In this document: positions 21,801-34,400 of the stretch, piece by piece
Layout: every line of letters starts with the position of its first letter
How positions within the stretch are numbered: position 1 is the first letter of the stretch
NCBI GenBank assembly: GCA_016906335.1
Contig: JADEYG010000003.1
Span: forward strand, 434,001 to 498,000
Reading direction: 5' to 3'
From: Novakomyces olei
Taxonomy: Eukaryota > Ascomycota > Novakomycetes > Novakomycetales > Novakomycetaceae
DNA length: 64,000 nt
Notes under the pieces: generated by a model
The model's input: the letters and a program-made list of their open reading frames with translations, nothing else
Told to the model about the DNA's origin: nothing
Databases searched by the model: none
Program-made: the position numbers and the translations under genes

Positions 21801-22274
21801 TCGCTTGTTGTGCAAATACTGTGCAAAATAAAATTCAAAAATAAAATTCAAAAATAAAATTCAAAAATAAAATTCAAAAATAAATTCAAAAATAAATTCA
21901 AAAAAAAGAGCCAGACTAAAAATCAAAACATTTGTTACCGATTTCATAGACTCTAGAGCGTCTCCGCTCTCAGTGAACCACGAAGTTTTCCCGTCAATAT
22001 CAAATGCAAACCGCTTCAAAGCCTCAGGCGTTTCCGCTTCGAGCAAAGGGTAGAGTTGGTAATTGTCCTCGTCGCGTAACCTGGGCTCCGGAAAAACAAG
22101 AGGCGGGAATTTTGTAGTCGTCATTGTCGTTGTAGTCACCACTGTCGTCTGCAGCGTCGGAGCCAGGCCAAACTCTGAAAAGACCATTCCGCGCCCTTCG
22201 TCTGTATGGACCAGCGCCGGTGCTTCCTCAGGCGTCACCGCTGATCCAGGGCCGAGTGAGCTGGAGGACGGCAT
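18854..22274 (-). CDS. CDC4: CDC4-type F-box/WD40 substrate receptor of SCF ubiquitin ligase
   Basis: Substrate receptor that recruits phosphorylated cell-cycle proteins (CDK inhibitors, cyclins) to SCF. Two exons on the minus strand, 22274-21939 and 21742-18854, phase 0, about 1074 residues. Exon 1 (MPSSSSLGPGSAV... FPPLVFPEPR) carries the Thr-rich stretch and LYPLLEAETPEAL block I associate with filamentous-fungal Cdc4. The long frame of exon 2 has no in-frame ATG, which is why an upstream exon is needed. An F-box (LGLLPLELSLKILHEL) lies near residue 462. Seven WD40 blades begin near residue 656, with VSGSTDRTIRVWDLESG, VSGSYDCTVRVWRISTG and SGSLDSNVRIWSLENG visible. Low-complexity insertions: Ser-Gln-Asn-Met repeats near residues 224-276, Asn/Ser runs before the WD domain, and an Asn-Pro run inside the propeller. 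Confidence 0.93.
19567..19620 (+). repeat. Telomere-like (TTAGGG)n units inside CDC4 coding sequence
   Basis: Two blocks of about three and a half TTAGGG units each (19567-19588 and 19600-19620) read on the plus strand. On the coding strand they give Asn-Pro repeats (NPNPNPSHNN and the like) in a loop between WD40 blades. Confidence 0.85.
21262..21402 (-). repeat. 12-base coding minisatellite in CDC4 (Ser-Gln-Asn-Met repeats)
   Basis: About twelve tandem copies of a 12-base unit (plus strand GTGACATGTTTT) that code for SQNM on the minus strand; two or three units carry a T for M. The near identity of copies suggests recent expansion. It sits in the disordered region before the F-box. Confidence 0.92.
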
Positions 22275-22346
22275 CTGCAAGACTCGTGACCAATACTCGA
22301 GCCAAGTCAAGTCAAGTTATATAGAAGGAAAAAAGTACAAAGCAAG

Positions 22347-22419
22347 TCAGTAAACTGAAAAAGTAGTAAACTGAAAGAGTCAGTAAACTGGAATAGTCAG
22401 TAAACTGAAAGAGTCAGTG
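22347..22419 (+). repeat. 17-18-base minisatellite upstream of CDC4
   Basis: Four to five imperfect copies of a GTAAACTGAAAGAGTCA-like unit within the first 150 bases upstream of the proposed CDC4 start. Confidence 0.8.
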
Positions 22420-23252
22420 CAGCCTTTGGACAAACAAGGACTGGCAGATTTGACGGTAATAAAAGAAGGACAAAATGCACGCGGCCAGTTGGGTCGAGAC
22501 GAACGCGTCACAGACGCCAAACGTGGTACGGAAACAGACCCGTAAAATCACGTCACGTGTCGCGCCGATGCTTCTATGGAATTTGGCGTTTTGAGCGCAC
22601 AGACCTTTGCGTATTAGCAAGACACGGGTCGTCAGTCAGTGCGTGTGTGCTAATAAATCTGTGTTTCCTTATTTACTGCCATTCAGTCTCGGGCCTCAAT
22701 TGCGTTTCTTATGGCTGTGTTTTAACGCATTTTTTACACTGCCTGCCGTCTTACTGGGAAGCAAGCTTACGTGCAAAGTGGTTTACCCTCAAACTGGGTC
22801 TCGTTTTGTGCAATCCGACACAGAGATTAGAGAGTTGTCAAGTCATGCTGCATGCAGAGTCCCGTCGATAAGCGAGGTCGGCGTGCATAGATAAATATAG
22901 AGAGTAAATAAATATCGAGAAGTATATTAGAAATATATATCGAGTAGTAATATAGAAGGAGTGTTGTAATTATAGTCGGAAATTTCGTTTAATTGAATTT
23001 GAATTAGAAACTCGCGAAAGCTTCTTTTGAGCGCTCAAAGATGTGAGAGTTCAATCGAGATATATACGCGACTATGTATTATCATAAAGCAAAGTCATGC
23101 GCAGACTCGCATGAAAGCGTTTCTGAATTAGAAAGAGAGTAAACAAAGGATAGCGTGGATTATAGATTCATATCTCTACCGAGAAATAAATAGATAAATC
23201 GGCAATAAATAATATATATTAGACATTAAACAGAGTCGTATTGTATATAGTT

Positions 23253-23303
23253 ATATTTATATACAACTATATTTATATACAACTATATTTATATACAACT
23301 ATA
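23253..23303 (+). repeat. 16-base tandem repeat
   Basis: Three exact copies of ATATTTATATACAACT upstream of the EGH1-like gene. Confidence 0.85.
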
Positions 23304-23551
23304 TATAACTATGTTTGTATATTGCATGACATAGCGTAAACGGCCACTTGTCCGGCATTAGTATTGTTCATGCTTCATTAGACTTTTAGGTTTGCGCTGT
23401 ATGCTACTCGGCCTTGTCGCTCTTTCAAGACGCTCGTTCTTTGAAGACTCTGACGTAAGTTTTCCTAGACATTACGTCTTTAACAAGGCGCGTGTGACTA
23501 CTCTGCCTGCCTGACTGCTAAACTCGCAGGCAGTCACCTCTTTCCGCAGCC

Positions 23552-26508
23552 ATGCTAGAGATCGAAGCCCAATACTTCCGCGACAAAAAGGGCCGGCAAG
23601 TGCGTATACGTGCCCTGAATTTCTCGGGCGAAGGCAAATACCCAAGCGTCCCCGATCTGCCGAGCTATGAACGCCGTGACTTCTTCACGGGGGACAACGT
23701 TTCCTTCGTGTCGCGGCCAGTTGCCCTGCAAGACGCAGACGAGCATTTTGCACGGATCAAGTCTTGGGGGTTTAATGCAATTCGCCTTATCATAACTTGG
23801 GAGGCAATTGAGCACTCTGCGCCGTAATAATTAATGGGGGTTTGACTGACGATACTAACGTGCTACAAAGGAGCGTTTACGACGAGGAATATATAGAGTA
23901 CATCGTTTCACTGCTCAAAGTGTGCCGCAACCACGGTCTTTACGTTATCATGGACCCTCATCAGGATGTGGTACGAGTTAATCTGCTATTCACGCTTTTG
24001 TTTTGTTTTGTTTTGTTTTGTTTTGTTTTGTTTTGTTTTGTTTTGTTTTGTTTTTGTTTTTGTTTGTATTTTTATTTTTAATTTTAATTTTATGTTTATT
24101 TTATTTTTGATATTTTACCTGCGTGTGCTGCTTGAAACACGACTCCCAATTGCATCGATTTCCGAGCGATTTACGGGTACAAAGCGTGTTTACCTTTTTC
24201 CGACTGTTTGTTCCTGTCTTGTATCAGCGGCCTTTGTTTCCGAGACCCAATATTTACGTCTCCAGCCTCGCTGCTATCTCTATTTCATTCATGTGATATT
24301 TCTCCTCCAAATACCCGGCTAACAAACCTGCAACTGGTAGTGGTCGCGATTTTGTGGTGGATCTGGTATGCCCCTGTGGACACTGTATGCTGCCGGTCTC
24401 AACCCTCTGTCTTTCCTGGACACGGATGCTGCTCTTGTACAAAACACGTGGCCCGACCCGAGCAAGTTCCCGCGGATGATTTGGGCTACAAACTACCATC
24501 GGCTGGCCTGTGCTACCATGTTTACCCTTTTCTTTGCCGGCCGTGATCTGGCTCCACGGGCAACACTCAATAATGGAGAGAATATACAGGATTTTCTTGA
24601 AACGCATTTTATTGCGGCTATTGCGCATCTGGCAAAGGCAATAGTTGATTGCGAGGACGGAAATTTAGCTGATGATGTAATTCTCGGCTGGGAAAACATG
24701 AATGAGCCTAATATGGGGTATTGCGGCCATCCTAACATTGCGACTATCCCCAAAAGCCAAAAGCTAAGGCTCGGCAGCACGCCGACGGCTTTTGCTCAAA
24801 TGATGCTTGGTTCCGGGTACGCGTGTACAGTAGACGAGTATGAGATTGCTATTACTGGGCCCTACAGGGCGAGGACTGTTACTATAGATCCTATGGGTGC
24901 CTCCGCCTGGCTTCCACGTGGATTTGACGATTCACAGTACGGGTGGACTCGGGATAAAACTTGGCAATTGGGCCGGTGCCTATGGGCCCAGCACGGAGTC
25001 TGGGATGTCGAGTCACAGACGCTTTTGAAACCGGATTATTTTGCGAATGATTCGAGCGGGAAACCGTTCACTGAGCAAGATCTGTTTATGAGGCATTTCC
25101 GCAGGTACCGCGAGGCTATTAGAGCCGTTCAGCCAAAGTGCATTTTGTTTTGCCAGCCGCCGACAATGTCGGTGCCTCCAGTCCTGCAGGAGTCTGACAA
25201 GGATGGGAGGATCGTTTACTCGCCTCATTTCTATGATGGCATAACGTTGATGCTCAAGAAATGGTAGAGTTGTTTACTATATATCTGTTCTCGTAACTAA
25301 CTATTTCCGCAGGAGCCGAATTTGGAACATTGACGTTCTCGGTGTCCTTCGCGGCAAATACTGGTCTCCAGTCTTTGCTCTCAGATTTGGTGAGAGGGCA
25401 ATACGCAATACGCTCAAGTCACAGCTCGAAACTATGCGTCAGGAAGGTCTTGATGCCTTTGGAGACTGTCCTTTTGTTCTTACAGAGACCGGAATGCCGT
25501 TTGACTTGGACGATAAAAAGTCTTACACTACTGGCGACTATTCAAACCAAATAGATGCGCTGGATGCTATTTTTTACGCCCTCGAAGGTGCAAACTTGGA
25601 CTTTGCTCTATGGACATACTCCGCCCTGGTAGGTTGATTGTTCTCTGGATGAAGATTGTTCGCTGTCCCTTGTTTGAATGCTTTTTTTTTTTGGTGGCAT
25701 GCTTTGTCTCTGTCTGCAATCGCTCACTCCTATATTCCAATGGTCTTTCCATCTTTTTCTCTTTTTTTTTCACCTGTTTTACCTTTTTCTATTTTGCTAT
25801 TGCTCTTTTTCTCTCTTCTTTCTTTTCTCTACTTTTCACAATTTAGTCATTATCTTGAATATCAATTCCTAATCTAATGCAAAGAACACCAACGAGTTTG
25901 GGGATAATTGGAACGGTGAAGATTTCAGTCTGTATTCCCTCAGCAATGTACTGGGCTCAGACTCGGAAGATTCAGCTTCTGCACTTGTGGAGACAGGAAG
26001 CACTTCGACCCTCTACCAGGGAAACAATAACGGTGACGGATCTGATGGCAGCAGTATCGGCAAGCAATCTGCTCAGCCGACTGCAGACTTGAACGCTGAC
26101 GCCTTTTATTCATTTCCTCTCCTTGCAAAACCAAACCCCTTTGATGGCTGTCGGGCGCAGGAAGCTTACTTGAGACCTGCGCCTATTTTCACGGTCGGCA
26201 CAGTATGCACTTTTTCTTTCAACATTGTTACTACTGCTTTTGCTCTCGATATTGAAGGCGATGGAGAATCGTTGGCGGACAACCTTAAATCTCCGCCTAC
26301 CGGGATTTACGTGCCCCGGTTCCATTATCCGGGCCCGCTTGAAATCACCATGAGCTCGGGAGAGTGCGTGCATATTCCTTCTCTGCAATTGATCAAATGG
26401 TGGCACGGACCGGGCGAGCAGCACATTACAATCTCGAGCAAATTGGGAGGGTCTGTACAGGCGTCTAGCAGTAGCAGCAGTAGTGCCCTCGACCAGGGTC
26501 AGCAGTAG
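23552..26508 (+). CDS. EGH1: GH5 steryl-beta-glucosidase / endoglycoceramidase-related enzyme
   Basis: Glycoside hydrolase family 5 enzyme of the EGCrP/Egh1 type, which removes glucose from steryl glucosides (and in some fungi glucosylceramide). Exons: 23552-23823, 23871-23970, 24341-25263, 25313-25628, 25885-26508; phases 2,0,2,0 all close and give 744 residues (yeast Egh1 764). Seen: FNAIRLIITWEAIEHSAP and YVIMDPHQDV across the first junctions, then WSRFCGGSG, the acid/base motif GWENMNEPN near residue 244, and the nucleophile motif LTETGMPFD near 490. ALWTYSAL continues into NTNEFGDNWNGEDFSLYS over the last junction. A C-terminal beta-sandwich follows and the last residues are Ser-rich. 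No signal peptide, so a cytosolic or vacuole-associated enzyme is likely. Substrate is inferred from the subfamily. Confidence 0.9.
23998..24060 (+). repeat. (TTTTG)n tract in intron 2 of the EGH1-like gene
   Basis: About eleven TTTTG units inside the 370-base second intron (23971-24340). Confidence 0.9.
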
Positions 26509-26996
26509 TATACAGGCCTTGAGTGTTTTGCCGATTTGTTTTACATATCCCGTTATAAGCATTCTGTTGTTCATTGGTCTCTTGTCTAGTGTGTTTATTG
26601 GTTTGTCTTTTTCTTTTTTTTTTTGTGTTCTCTTTTTCTGTTCTTTTCTTCTGTTCTTTTTGTTTTCTCTTGTTTAGGCTTTTGTGTGTTTCTTCATTTA
26701 CCTGTGTATTTTCTACATTTATTACTGTGCTCCTTTACCACTCTACGATATCTGTGAATTATATTTTTGGCTATTTACTCTACAGCTTTGCCCTGTATCT
26801 TTTGTGTCATATACCTCGATCCCCGGGACAACAGTATCCACGAGCCTTCTGGTGTTCTTGGCCGGTTGTTAACGGTCTGTGTTCTACTGTTCATTGCTCT
26901 AGTCCTTTACCTTTTATAAATATATCAATATCAAGTCCGCATTACCCGTCCCCAGACGAATTTTAAATTGTACACTGCCCAAATTTCTTGCCCGCT
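26509..26996. other. Intergenic between convergent EGH1-like and FMC1-like genes
   Basis: T-rich, low-complexity 3' flanks. The open frames here are of the hydrophobic kind expected from T-rich DNA. Nothing recognised. Confidence 0.6.
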
Positions 26997-27579
26997 CTAC
27001 CTGATCCGATTCCTGATAGACTCTGGCAGTTCCAGCCCGACGCGCCGGGCAGTAAGTCTTATTTTTTCATCAACTTCGAGACCGGCAGTAGGATTGTACC
27101 GTTCAAGTAGCATCTGATAAGTGCGCTGACTTCTCCAGAAAAGCAAAAGGTCTTTTGCTTGTTTCAGCGACAAGTGCGGATCTTTCGGAGGAGCAGAAAA
27201 CTCTTCACGCAGCCATTTACGGAGCCGTGGGCCGTTGTCACTGGGAGGCTGTAGCCGTGCCAGTTTTTGTAAGGGCGCTGACAACGGCTGTTGCGGTAAG
27301 GCCTTTAAAATGAATTAGCTGTTTGTTCTTTATTTCTAAGCCTAAATCAAAGAAGATATAGTCTTGGCTGTCCGCTGACAAAACGGTCAACAGGTCTTGC
27401 AAGGATCATTGCATACCTTCAAAGAGTCTTGAAAAGGAAGAAGAGTCTTGAAGAACTCGAAAAGGACAAACAATCATGCAAAAAAAAATTGGGAAAAAAA
27501 AAGTCATCCATCGTACCGAGAAATTAAGTTCGCGTAGCAGCGACCGGTAAAGGTGCCTCGCTTCTGGCGTCAAAGACAT
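26997..27579 (-). CDS. FMC1: FMC1-like LYR-motif ATP synthase assembly factor
   Basis: Small mitochondrial matrix protein that helps the chaperone Atp12 assemble the F1 part of ATP synthase. Exons on the minus strand: 27579-27517 and 27287-26997, phase 0, 117 residues. Exon 1 (MSLTPEARHLYRSLLRELNF) supplies the LYR motif and is only 63 bases, so it is easily missed. Exon 2 ends with QRTYQMLLERYNPTAGLEVDEKIR and RRVGLELP, which lines up with REYEELVDRYNPGNKLTQDEK and NVVGLDVP of yeast Fmc1. The intron is 229 bases, GTACGA...AACAG. The combination of LYR start and RYNP...DEKIR...GL block makes the family call reasonably firm. Confidence 0.85.
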
Positions 27580-28689
27580 TGGTATCGGAGAGACGTTGAG
27601 GAGATCGATTTAATTACTGTAAATAATAATTATTGTTAGCAGTGGCTATTAATATTAACAATTTTAATATTAATGTTTGCAATATATTATATTTTTAAAT
27701 TTAATATATGCAATATTAATCTTTGCAATATACGGTTGTGCCGCGTCTCATTACTACATATTATAAATTTCCATTGCATTACTTGACCAGAATACGACGA
27801 GAGGTCTACGTACTACTTGCAAGTGTTGGATATCGCGGTCAGAGTCAAAATTTGATGCAATTAGCTTATTGAGAGAAACGAACGGGAAAAGAACCGAAAT
27901 TTAGAAATGCAAGGCTGTAATGAACTGCACCAATTAATATAGACCCAATTGAAAGTCGTAATTGTGCTTTACCTACGACACTGGGAGATCATCTGCAATA
28001 GATCTGGAGAGTCTACAGTGGATCTACAGAGTTCTAAAAAGAGTGTTTAGGCAAAGTATCTAGTTGTAATTGAATAATATAAAAATTAGAAATTAATGGA
28101 ATATGAAAAAAGTAATAGACAAGAAGGTTTAGAAATATTAACGGAGGCATATTAAGGCAAAAAGGCACTTTAGCCAGAATGCGACTCCATATTAATCCCG
28201 GGGAAAGAGGTACCATTTCAACAAACCAGCACGGGAACCATACGGCGGCAAAACATTATTATTTGGTTGTTTAAAGATTATACCACATTAGAACCATATG
28301 CGTTTTGGTTACATTTGCCCCTTTTTCACGAAATGGCCCCGTCGTCGATGTTGTATGAAACGGTTTCTTTCCCGCGCAAATTAAAGGCATATCCAACAAC
28401 ATTAAAAAGGAAATATAAATTATTAATAATAAAATAAAAACGTGTTGAATATGTCATTAACGAGTTTGTATTGTCACACCCTGGCCATAATATTGCTTTC
28501 AACACCCGTCCCATTGTATTTTTTTTAAAGAAATAAAAAACGATCAAGATAACCGTTTCATAACATTAATGGATCACTCCAAATATTCCAACATTAGATG
28601 CTCGCATTCATAAAAATTAAAGACGATCTTTCAAAAGAAAAAGAAGCAAAAAAGGATCAAGGCCTTTTTATACAAAAAAAGATCGCACT
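27580..28689. other. Intergenic, FMC1-like start to PMA1 3' end
   Basis: About 1.1 kb, AT-rich (AATATTAAT-type runs at 27600-27735). It should hold the FMC1 promoter and the PMA1 3' untranslated region. No coding signal. Confidence 0.55.
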
Positions 28690-31473
28690 CTAATGTTCCT
28701 TCTCGTGCTGAGTAGAAGTACGTTGTAGTTGTACAACAAAGTCCTCGAGAGAACGGCCATTCTTCTTCTTGATGGGCTCTCCGTGCATGAGACGGTCGAA
28801 ACCAGACGACTCGGCGAGCAAGTAGTAAGCACCAGCCATAACGCAGAAAATGCCAAAAGAAAACAGCCAGACACGGACAACAGTGACGATAGAGGTCTGA
28901 CGGAATCCACGGGGCATGGCAGAGAACCAACCAAAGATGGTGAAGAAGGTGGCAATGATATCGACGATAAGCACAGCACCAGACAACTGCCATGAGGGAA
29001 TAGACGACCAGAAAGGACCGTTGGCACGGGTGACGAAAATAAGCCAGTTCTCAGTGAGCGAAATTTCCAGGAAAAGAACCAAGTCTTGTACACCAAAGTT
29101 CTGCACGATACCACGGGTGTTGGTTTGCGAGTGAGGATGGTGGGCAATCATGGTAGTGTTACAGATCCAGGTTCCGATGGCCAACAGAATACCAATAAAA
29201 GTGGAGAGACCCCAAAGACGAGGCAAGTTCCACTTGACTGGCTTCATGCTGTAAGGCGCATTGTCGTAGGCAATAGCCAGGGTGGCAACATCAGCGAAAA
29301 TGGCGATAAAGACAATGAGTTCCAGAGTGAGCGATTCATTCAAAATGACAATCCACAGACCCAAAAAGATCTCAAGATGGAGAGACAGAGCGATACGGTA
29401 CACGACATACGAGTACATACGATGGAAAATTTGACGAGAAGTCTTGAGGGCATCGATAATAGCAGACAGACCAGGGGCAAGGAAGACAATATCAGCGGCA
29501 GACCGGGCAGCATCGGAGGCACCCTCCACAGCAATACCAGTATCAGCCTTCTTCAACGAGGGAGCATCGTTTACACCGTCACCAGTCATGGCAACGAGGT
29601 AGCCACGCTGTTGCAAAATCTCCACGACATTGTACTTGTGCTGGGGGAAAACTTCAGCAAAACCATCAGCAGCCTCAACGAAATCATAAACCTCAGAGCC
29701 GGGCATGTCTCCTCCACCACCGAGACCGAGACGTTCAGCATTGTACACATTTGTTCCCATTCCCAGTTGGCGAGCGGTTTCCTTGGCGATACCAACGGCA
29801 TCACCAGTAAGCATCTTAATACGGAGACCAAGGCGGATAGCTTCGTTGATTGTGCGGGCAGTATCGTGACGAGGAGGATCAGAGCAAGGCATAATACCCA
29901 TAATCTGCCAGTTTTCATCACCGACTTTGCGGGCAACACCAAGAGAACGGAATCCACGGGAAGCAAACTCTGCTACTTTGTCCTTGTAAGCGTTGTCAAT
30001 TGCCTCGGGGATAGGATGGTCTTCTTCGACAGTCTTGAGCACGAAAAGGGGAGCACCCTTGACACAGGTAATGCGTACACCCTCAGGCGACTCGACAATG
30101 GCAGTAATCTTCTTGGAAACGGGGTCAAAAGGATGGAAATCAAGAACCTTGTACTTCGTCAAAGCAGCCTTGGGTCCGGGGTAGTACTTGAGAGACTTCA
30201 AAAAGGCCTTGTCAATGGCGTCAAGACCCTTCTTCTTGCGAGAGGCAGCCAAGCAGGCAGTCAACATGAGATCATCGGGAGAAACACCCTCGACAGTGTA
30301 GGGCTCAGCGAGCGACAGCTTGTTCTTGGTCAATGTACCAGTCTTGTCAGAGCAGAGGATTTCCACACCGGCTAAAGATTCAATGGCCGACAGCTTTTGC
30401 ACGATAGCCTTCTTCTTGGCCAAGTAAGCGGCACCGACAGCCATGGTCGTAGTGACGACAGCGGGCAGACCGACGGGGACACCAATGATAGTGATGGCCA
30501 GAGTGTACTCCAAGAGCGTGACAATAGAATCAGAGCGGTAGAACGAGCCGATGTATACAACGAGCAGAGTGGCAATAACGAGAACCAGCAAGATTGTACC
30601 GATACCGTTCAACACTTCCGTAAAGTGACCACTTCCACCAGAGGCCTGGGACACAAGCGAGGCAGCGCGACCGACAAAAGTGGAGTCACCAGTGGCAGTA
30701 ACGACCATGAAGGCCTCACCACGCTTAACGGTAGAAGAAGCAAAAGTCTGGTCGCCTTTGGTCTTTTCAACAGCCAAAGACTCACCAGTAATAGCAGACT
30801 GATCGACTTGCAAGTGGCAGTCTTCGGTGACGAGACGGCCATCAGCGGGGATAATAGTACCTTCCTCGAGCTGGAGGATATCGCCAGGAACAACCTCGGG
30901 AGCCTCGATTTCAACGAGGCCGCCGTTGCGGAGAACAGTGGCCTTGAGGGCAAGAGTCTTCTTCAACTCCTCGACAATGGAACCAGCCTGGAACTCTTGG
31001 ATAAAACCGACACAAGCGTTAAGCATAAGCAGACCGCAGATAACACCGAAATCGACCCAGTCCTGCAGACCGGCAGCGAGAATAGCAGCAGCCTCCATGA
31101 CAAACTGGATAGGACCGACAAAGAACATAACAAACTTAAGGACAAGATTCTCCTTCTCCTCCTTCATTTGATTCAGACCGTACTTGCGGCGGCGAGCAGT
31201 CACCTCCGCATCAGTCAGACCAACACGGGTATCGGTTTGCAAAAGCTCTTCGGGAACTGGACGGGCCATACCGGCACCGACATTCTCCTCATCGTCATCG
31301 TCATCTTCAGCCGCATCCTGAGAGAACAGCTCCTCAATGAGGGCATCCATGTCCTCATCCTCGTCGTCGTCCGCAGCAGGAGCGGGTTTCTTGTTGGCAC
31401 CGCCCTGACCGATATAGTCATGCGGCTGTTGGCCGCCGTGAGGCGCCTGAGCCTTTTCAGCTTCGTGAGACAT
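28690..31473 (-). CDS. PMA1: Plasma-membrane H+-ATPase (P3A-type)
   Basis: P-type proton pump that sets the plasma-membrane potential and cytosolic pH. One exon, 927 residues, ATG at 31473. An acidic N-terminal tail ([19 protein letters not shown]) is typical of fungal pumps. Also seen: the TGES actuator loop ([12 protein letters not shown]), the phosphorylation motif [13 protein letters not shown] near residue 375, KGAPLFVLK in the nucleotide domain, the hinge [16 protein letters not shown], and about ten membrane spans. The C-terminus ([19 protein letters not shown]) is the regulatory R-domain whose Ser/Thr pair is phosphorylated on glucose in yeast. Codons are strongly biased toward C- and G-ending ones, as expected for a very highly expressed gene; this bias also opens long antisense frames. 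Confidence 0.98.
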   Translation of the reverse strand: MSHEAEKAQAPHGGQQPHDYIGQGGANKKPAPAADDDEDEDMDALIEELFSQDAAEDDDDDEENVGAGMARPVPEELLQTDTRVGLTDAEVTARRRKYGLNQMKEEKENLVLKFVMFFVGPIQFVMEAAAILAAGLQDWVDFGVICGLLMLNACVGFIQEFQAGSIVEELKKTLALKATVLRNGGLVEIEAPEVVPGDILQLEEGTIIPADGRLVTEDCHLQVDQSAITGESLAVEKTKGDQTFASSTVKRGEAFMVVTATGDSTFVGRAASLVSQASGGSGHFTEVLNGIGTILLVLVIATLLVVYIGSFYRSDSIVTLLEYTLAITIIGVPVGLPAVVTTTMAVGAAYLAKKKAIVQKLSAIESLAGVEILCSDKTGTLTKNKLSLAEPYTVEGVSPDDLMLTACLAASRKKKGLDAIDKAFLKSLKYYPGPKAALTKYKVLDFHPFDPVSKKITAIVESPEGVRITCVKGAPLFVLKTVEEDHPIPEAIDNAYKDKVAEFASRGFRSLGVARKVGDENWQIMGIMPCSDPPRHDTARTINEAIRLGLRIKMLTGDAVGIAKETARQLGMGTNVYNAERLGLGGGGDMPGSEVYDFVEAADGFAEVFPQHKYNVVEILQQRGYLVAMTGDGVNDAPSLKKADTGIAVEGASDAARSAADIVFLAPGLSAIIDALKTSRQIFHRMYSYVVYRIALSLHLEIFLGLWIVILNESLTLELIVFIAIFADVATLAIAYDNAPYSMKPVKWNLPRLWGLSTFIGILLAIGTWICNTTMIAHHPHSQTNTRGIVQNFGVQDLVLFLEISLTENWLIFVTRANGPFWSSIPSWQLSGAVLIVDIIATFFTIFGWFSAMPRGFRQTSIVTVVRVWLFSFGIFCVMAGAYYLLAESSGFDRLMHGEPIKKKNGRSLEDFVVQLQRTSTQHEKEH

Positions 31474-34400
31474 TATGAATTGCCTGAATTGAATTAGTCA
31501 ATGACACTTGGAATGCTTTGTTTGCCAACGGGTCACAGTCGATTACAGACGACAACACACAACACGGAAAGAGCGGCAATCTTAAATTTTAAAGACGAAA
31601 AGCTGGTGATTACTTGGACAAAATAACCAAGTCTGAATCGGGATTTAATGGGTATATCAAAAGGGTTCCAAACGGCGTAAACGGATGTGTTCCGCGACGA
31701 CCGTTATAAAAATAAACACTGATATAGGGGAAAAAAAGGTACCAATGACGACGATGTTTCAAGTAGAACTAGAGAACATTCAAAATGATAATATTAGAGG
31801 AAAGGGAATATTAGTGGGAACGGAAGCGGCCGGACAAGTAACCTGGACAATCAAGACCAAGTTAATGCATTCTGGACGCCATTGCCTTCATATCAAAAGC
31901 ATCCGGTACACTCCGTAATGCCGTTGAAAGCAAAACACACCTGTCCGGCCCGCAAAAACCCTATAATATTTTGACTGTTTACACGGCAACCCGAGCCAGC
32001 CAATCAGGAGAGAGTATTAAAAGATAGAGAATAGGGGAGACATATAACGGCGAAAAGAATAATAAGCCGATGTTTACCGAAAAGGGTAATGGAATAAAGT
32101 AATAAAAATCCAAAAGAAAGCGAATTTCGCCACTGCAGCCAAACTTGAGCGGCAGAGTGATGACCGCGCGGATGAAGACGGAAAACAAAAGAAGCATATA
32201 TTCTAATCAATTAAAGGTTTAAAATGTTGTGTGTGTGTAGCTGAACATTGATTGAAATCTGTGACCCGCTTCCGCTCAAGTCCGAGCAGACAGCGTAAAC
32301 AGGACAATTGCCGTCGCAGTTTGCGCCGCTGCCCGAAATCGTGAAGCGCCAGATTGACGACGAGGAAATGCCGTCAATCAATCATTAAGCTTACCTTGAT
32401 CAAAGCAAACAATGTCTGCGACCGAGCAAGATTGCGATGGTCCAATGCAACAAAATGCAGGCCTAAGTGCGAGATGGTTAGTCGAGGGTATTTATATATA
32501 AAATTTATGATTGAGCCATGTGTTTCCTAATCCGTGCACCTCCGGTGCAATAATTAAAAAGGACCAAAACAATAAACAGATAAAACAGAAAAAATGTTAA
32601 AACACTTGTATCCATAGTGACGGGTCGATGCCGGCCCTTAATATTTGTAGAACACTGTTCAATGGAATGTAGTCTCTGGCAAATGTATGCATTCATCCCG
32701 ATGACAGGTAACGACAAAATGATACAATAATAATAATATATAATAGAATATCGCATAATAAGCGTCATACTGTACCGGATTCATACACAATGGCTGCAAA
32801 TTGTTGGGCAAAAGCTTACCTTAGAACTACCAACAGTAGCACGAATGTAAAGAAAGGGACGAAGGTACGGAGACCTTGAAGGAAGAGGAACGAAAAGAGT
32901 TGGCTTTGGTCGAGAGGACTCAAGACTTATATATATGCTCAGATTGATAGCCCGGCAAACTCAAGCTGTGCACTAACAGGCTAGCAACGGTACGGCGAAG
33001 TGATAAAAACAGAAAGATAATCCTAATAACAAAGGCGTGAGACGGCGAATTAAACCAGATGAAGATACCTGATTAAGTCGTCTAGTGTATCGGCAAGCTA
33101 GCAACGACCTTGTTTATTGTTTACATTTTTATGTAATATTAATAACGAGTTACAGGAGGATTAAACCGTAGAATAGAAAATGTATATTACTTGGGATTTG
33201 CCCTCTAACCGGCTACAGCGCAAGTGGGCAGGCCACTCGTACCTTTTTATTCCGTTGCTATGCAGCTTGCCACGTTTTATATGTAGGAGATATAATCGGT
33301 AGACAAATTGAGAATCTAATGCAATTTTCATAAACTACCCATTTGGGTTCATTACGGCGGTGTAAACAAATCGGCACCGCCGGCGCCAGGTCTTAAACCC
33401 TACCGGTGTCCTCCAGCGTTATTATCAAGCCGGCGCGGAAATAAGTCGCAACTTCCGAGTACATTGTGAGCCCTGCTTTTGTTTACCTCGACAACAGATA
33501 ATACTTTTAAGAGCCAGTAAATGCTAATTGCCACTGCTTAGACGATTTCCATATAAACGTTAGTATAGGAAACTTTAAATGTAGATTAGGGTCCAGCCGT
33601 GTACCTGCTTTCAATACTCATTATCTATTCGCCATTCCACCTATATCTAGTTGCAAATTCAGCACTGCATGTTCACTACGATCATTGAGTTAGTCAGGAT
33701 GTGTTTGTAATCTGATCTCGACTGCTGCTATCTATAAAATCTTCAAAAATATTTCAATGTCAACAAATGACCATGATTTAGATTCAAAGCTTTACGGTAT
33801 CGTAAATAGCGCTATATTGCATCTCAGGCAGAACCTATCGCACATACTCAATTGGCTACGTAATACAGTGTGCAGTTGACGTTTAATTAAAAAATGTCGA
33901 TCCAGGAATACTATTGGCTACGGATGTAAGGCGGACCGTTACCATGGTTACAAAGCCGTGGAATCGGCGTTTATCCAGCCAACGGCAAGCAAACATGCAT
34001 TTATTGGATGTACCAAACTGGCGAAGGTTACCGATGTCGGTCCTAAGAAGGCATTAACTTGTAACGCTCTTTTATTTTATAGCCGCGTTAGATCGTGGGA
34101 GCGTTGCCGCCCTGCACAGATAGGGCCAATTTTCTCCTTTCCGGCTATGATTGGACTAGTGGTCACGGATGAGCCGACCTATTCGAAAATAAATGTCTGG
34201 ATCAATTTTGTTTGCCGATCAACTGCTAAGCTGATTGAATTAGTGTTAAGCTTTTGTAATACAGTAAAGTGATGAAGAGTTCGTGTCGCTACGTCGATCC
34301 AGAAACTAATATTTAATAATCTTATTATCGATTAAACTTTTATTGTAGAGGCCAAAGTCTATTGATGACTATCAGCGATATTTAACTACGCGTACAGATT

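Larger units (their letters stand above)
22275..23551. promoter_or_regulatory. Divergent spacer, CDC4 / EGH1-like gene
   Basis: About 1.3 kb between two start codons facing away from each other. It holds a 17-18-base minisatellite right upstream of CDC4 (22347-22419, units like GTAAACTGAAAGAGTCA, about 4-5 copies), one ACGCGT at 22503, and a 16-base AT repeat at about 23253-23303. No gene seen. Confidence 0.55.

Noticed and set aside
29086-31497. Long antisense open frames (429 and 366 codons) opposite PMA1, in the same frame
   Set aside because: They arise because PMA1 avoids TTA, CTA and TCA codons. The translation has no family signature, while PMA1 itself is unmistakable. The same explains the antisense frames over FBP1 and the amine oxidase.
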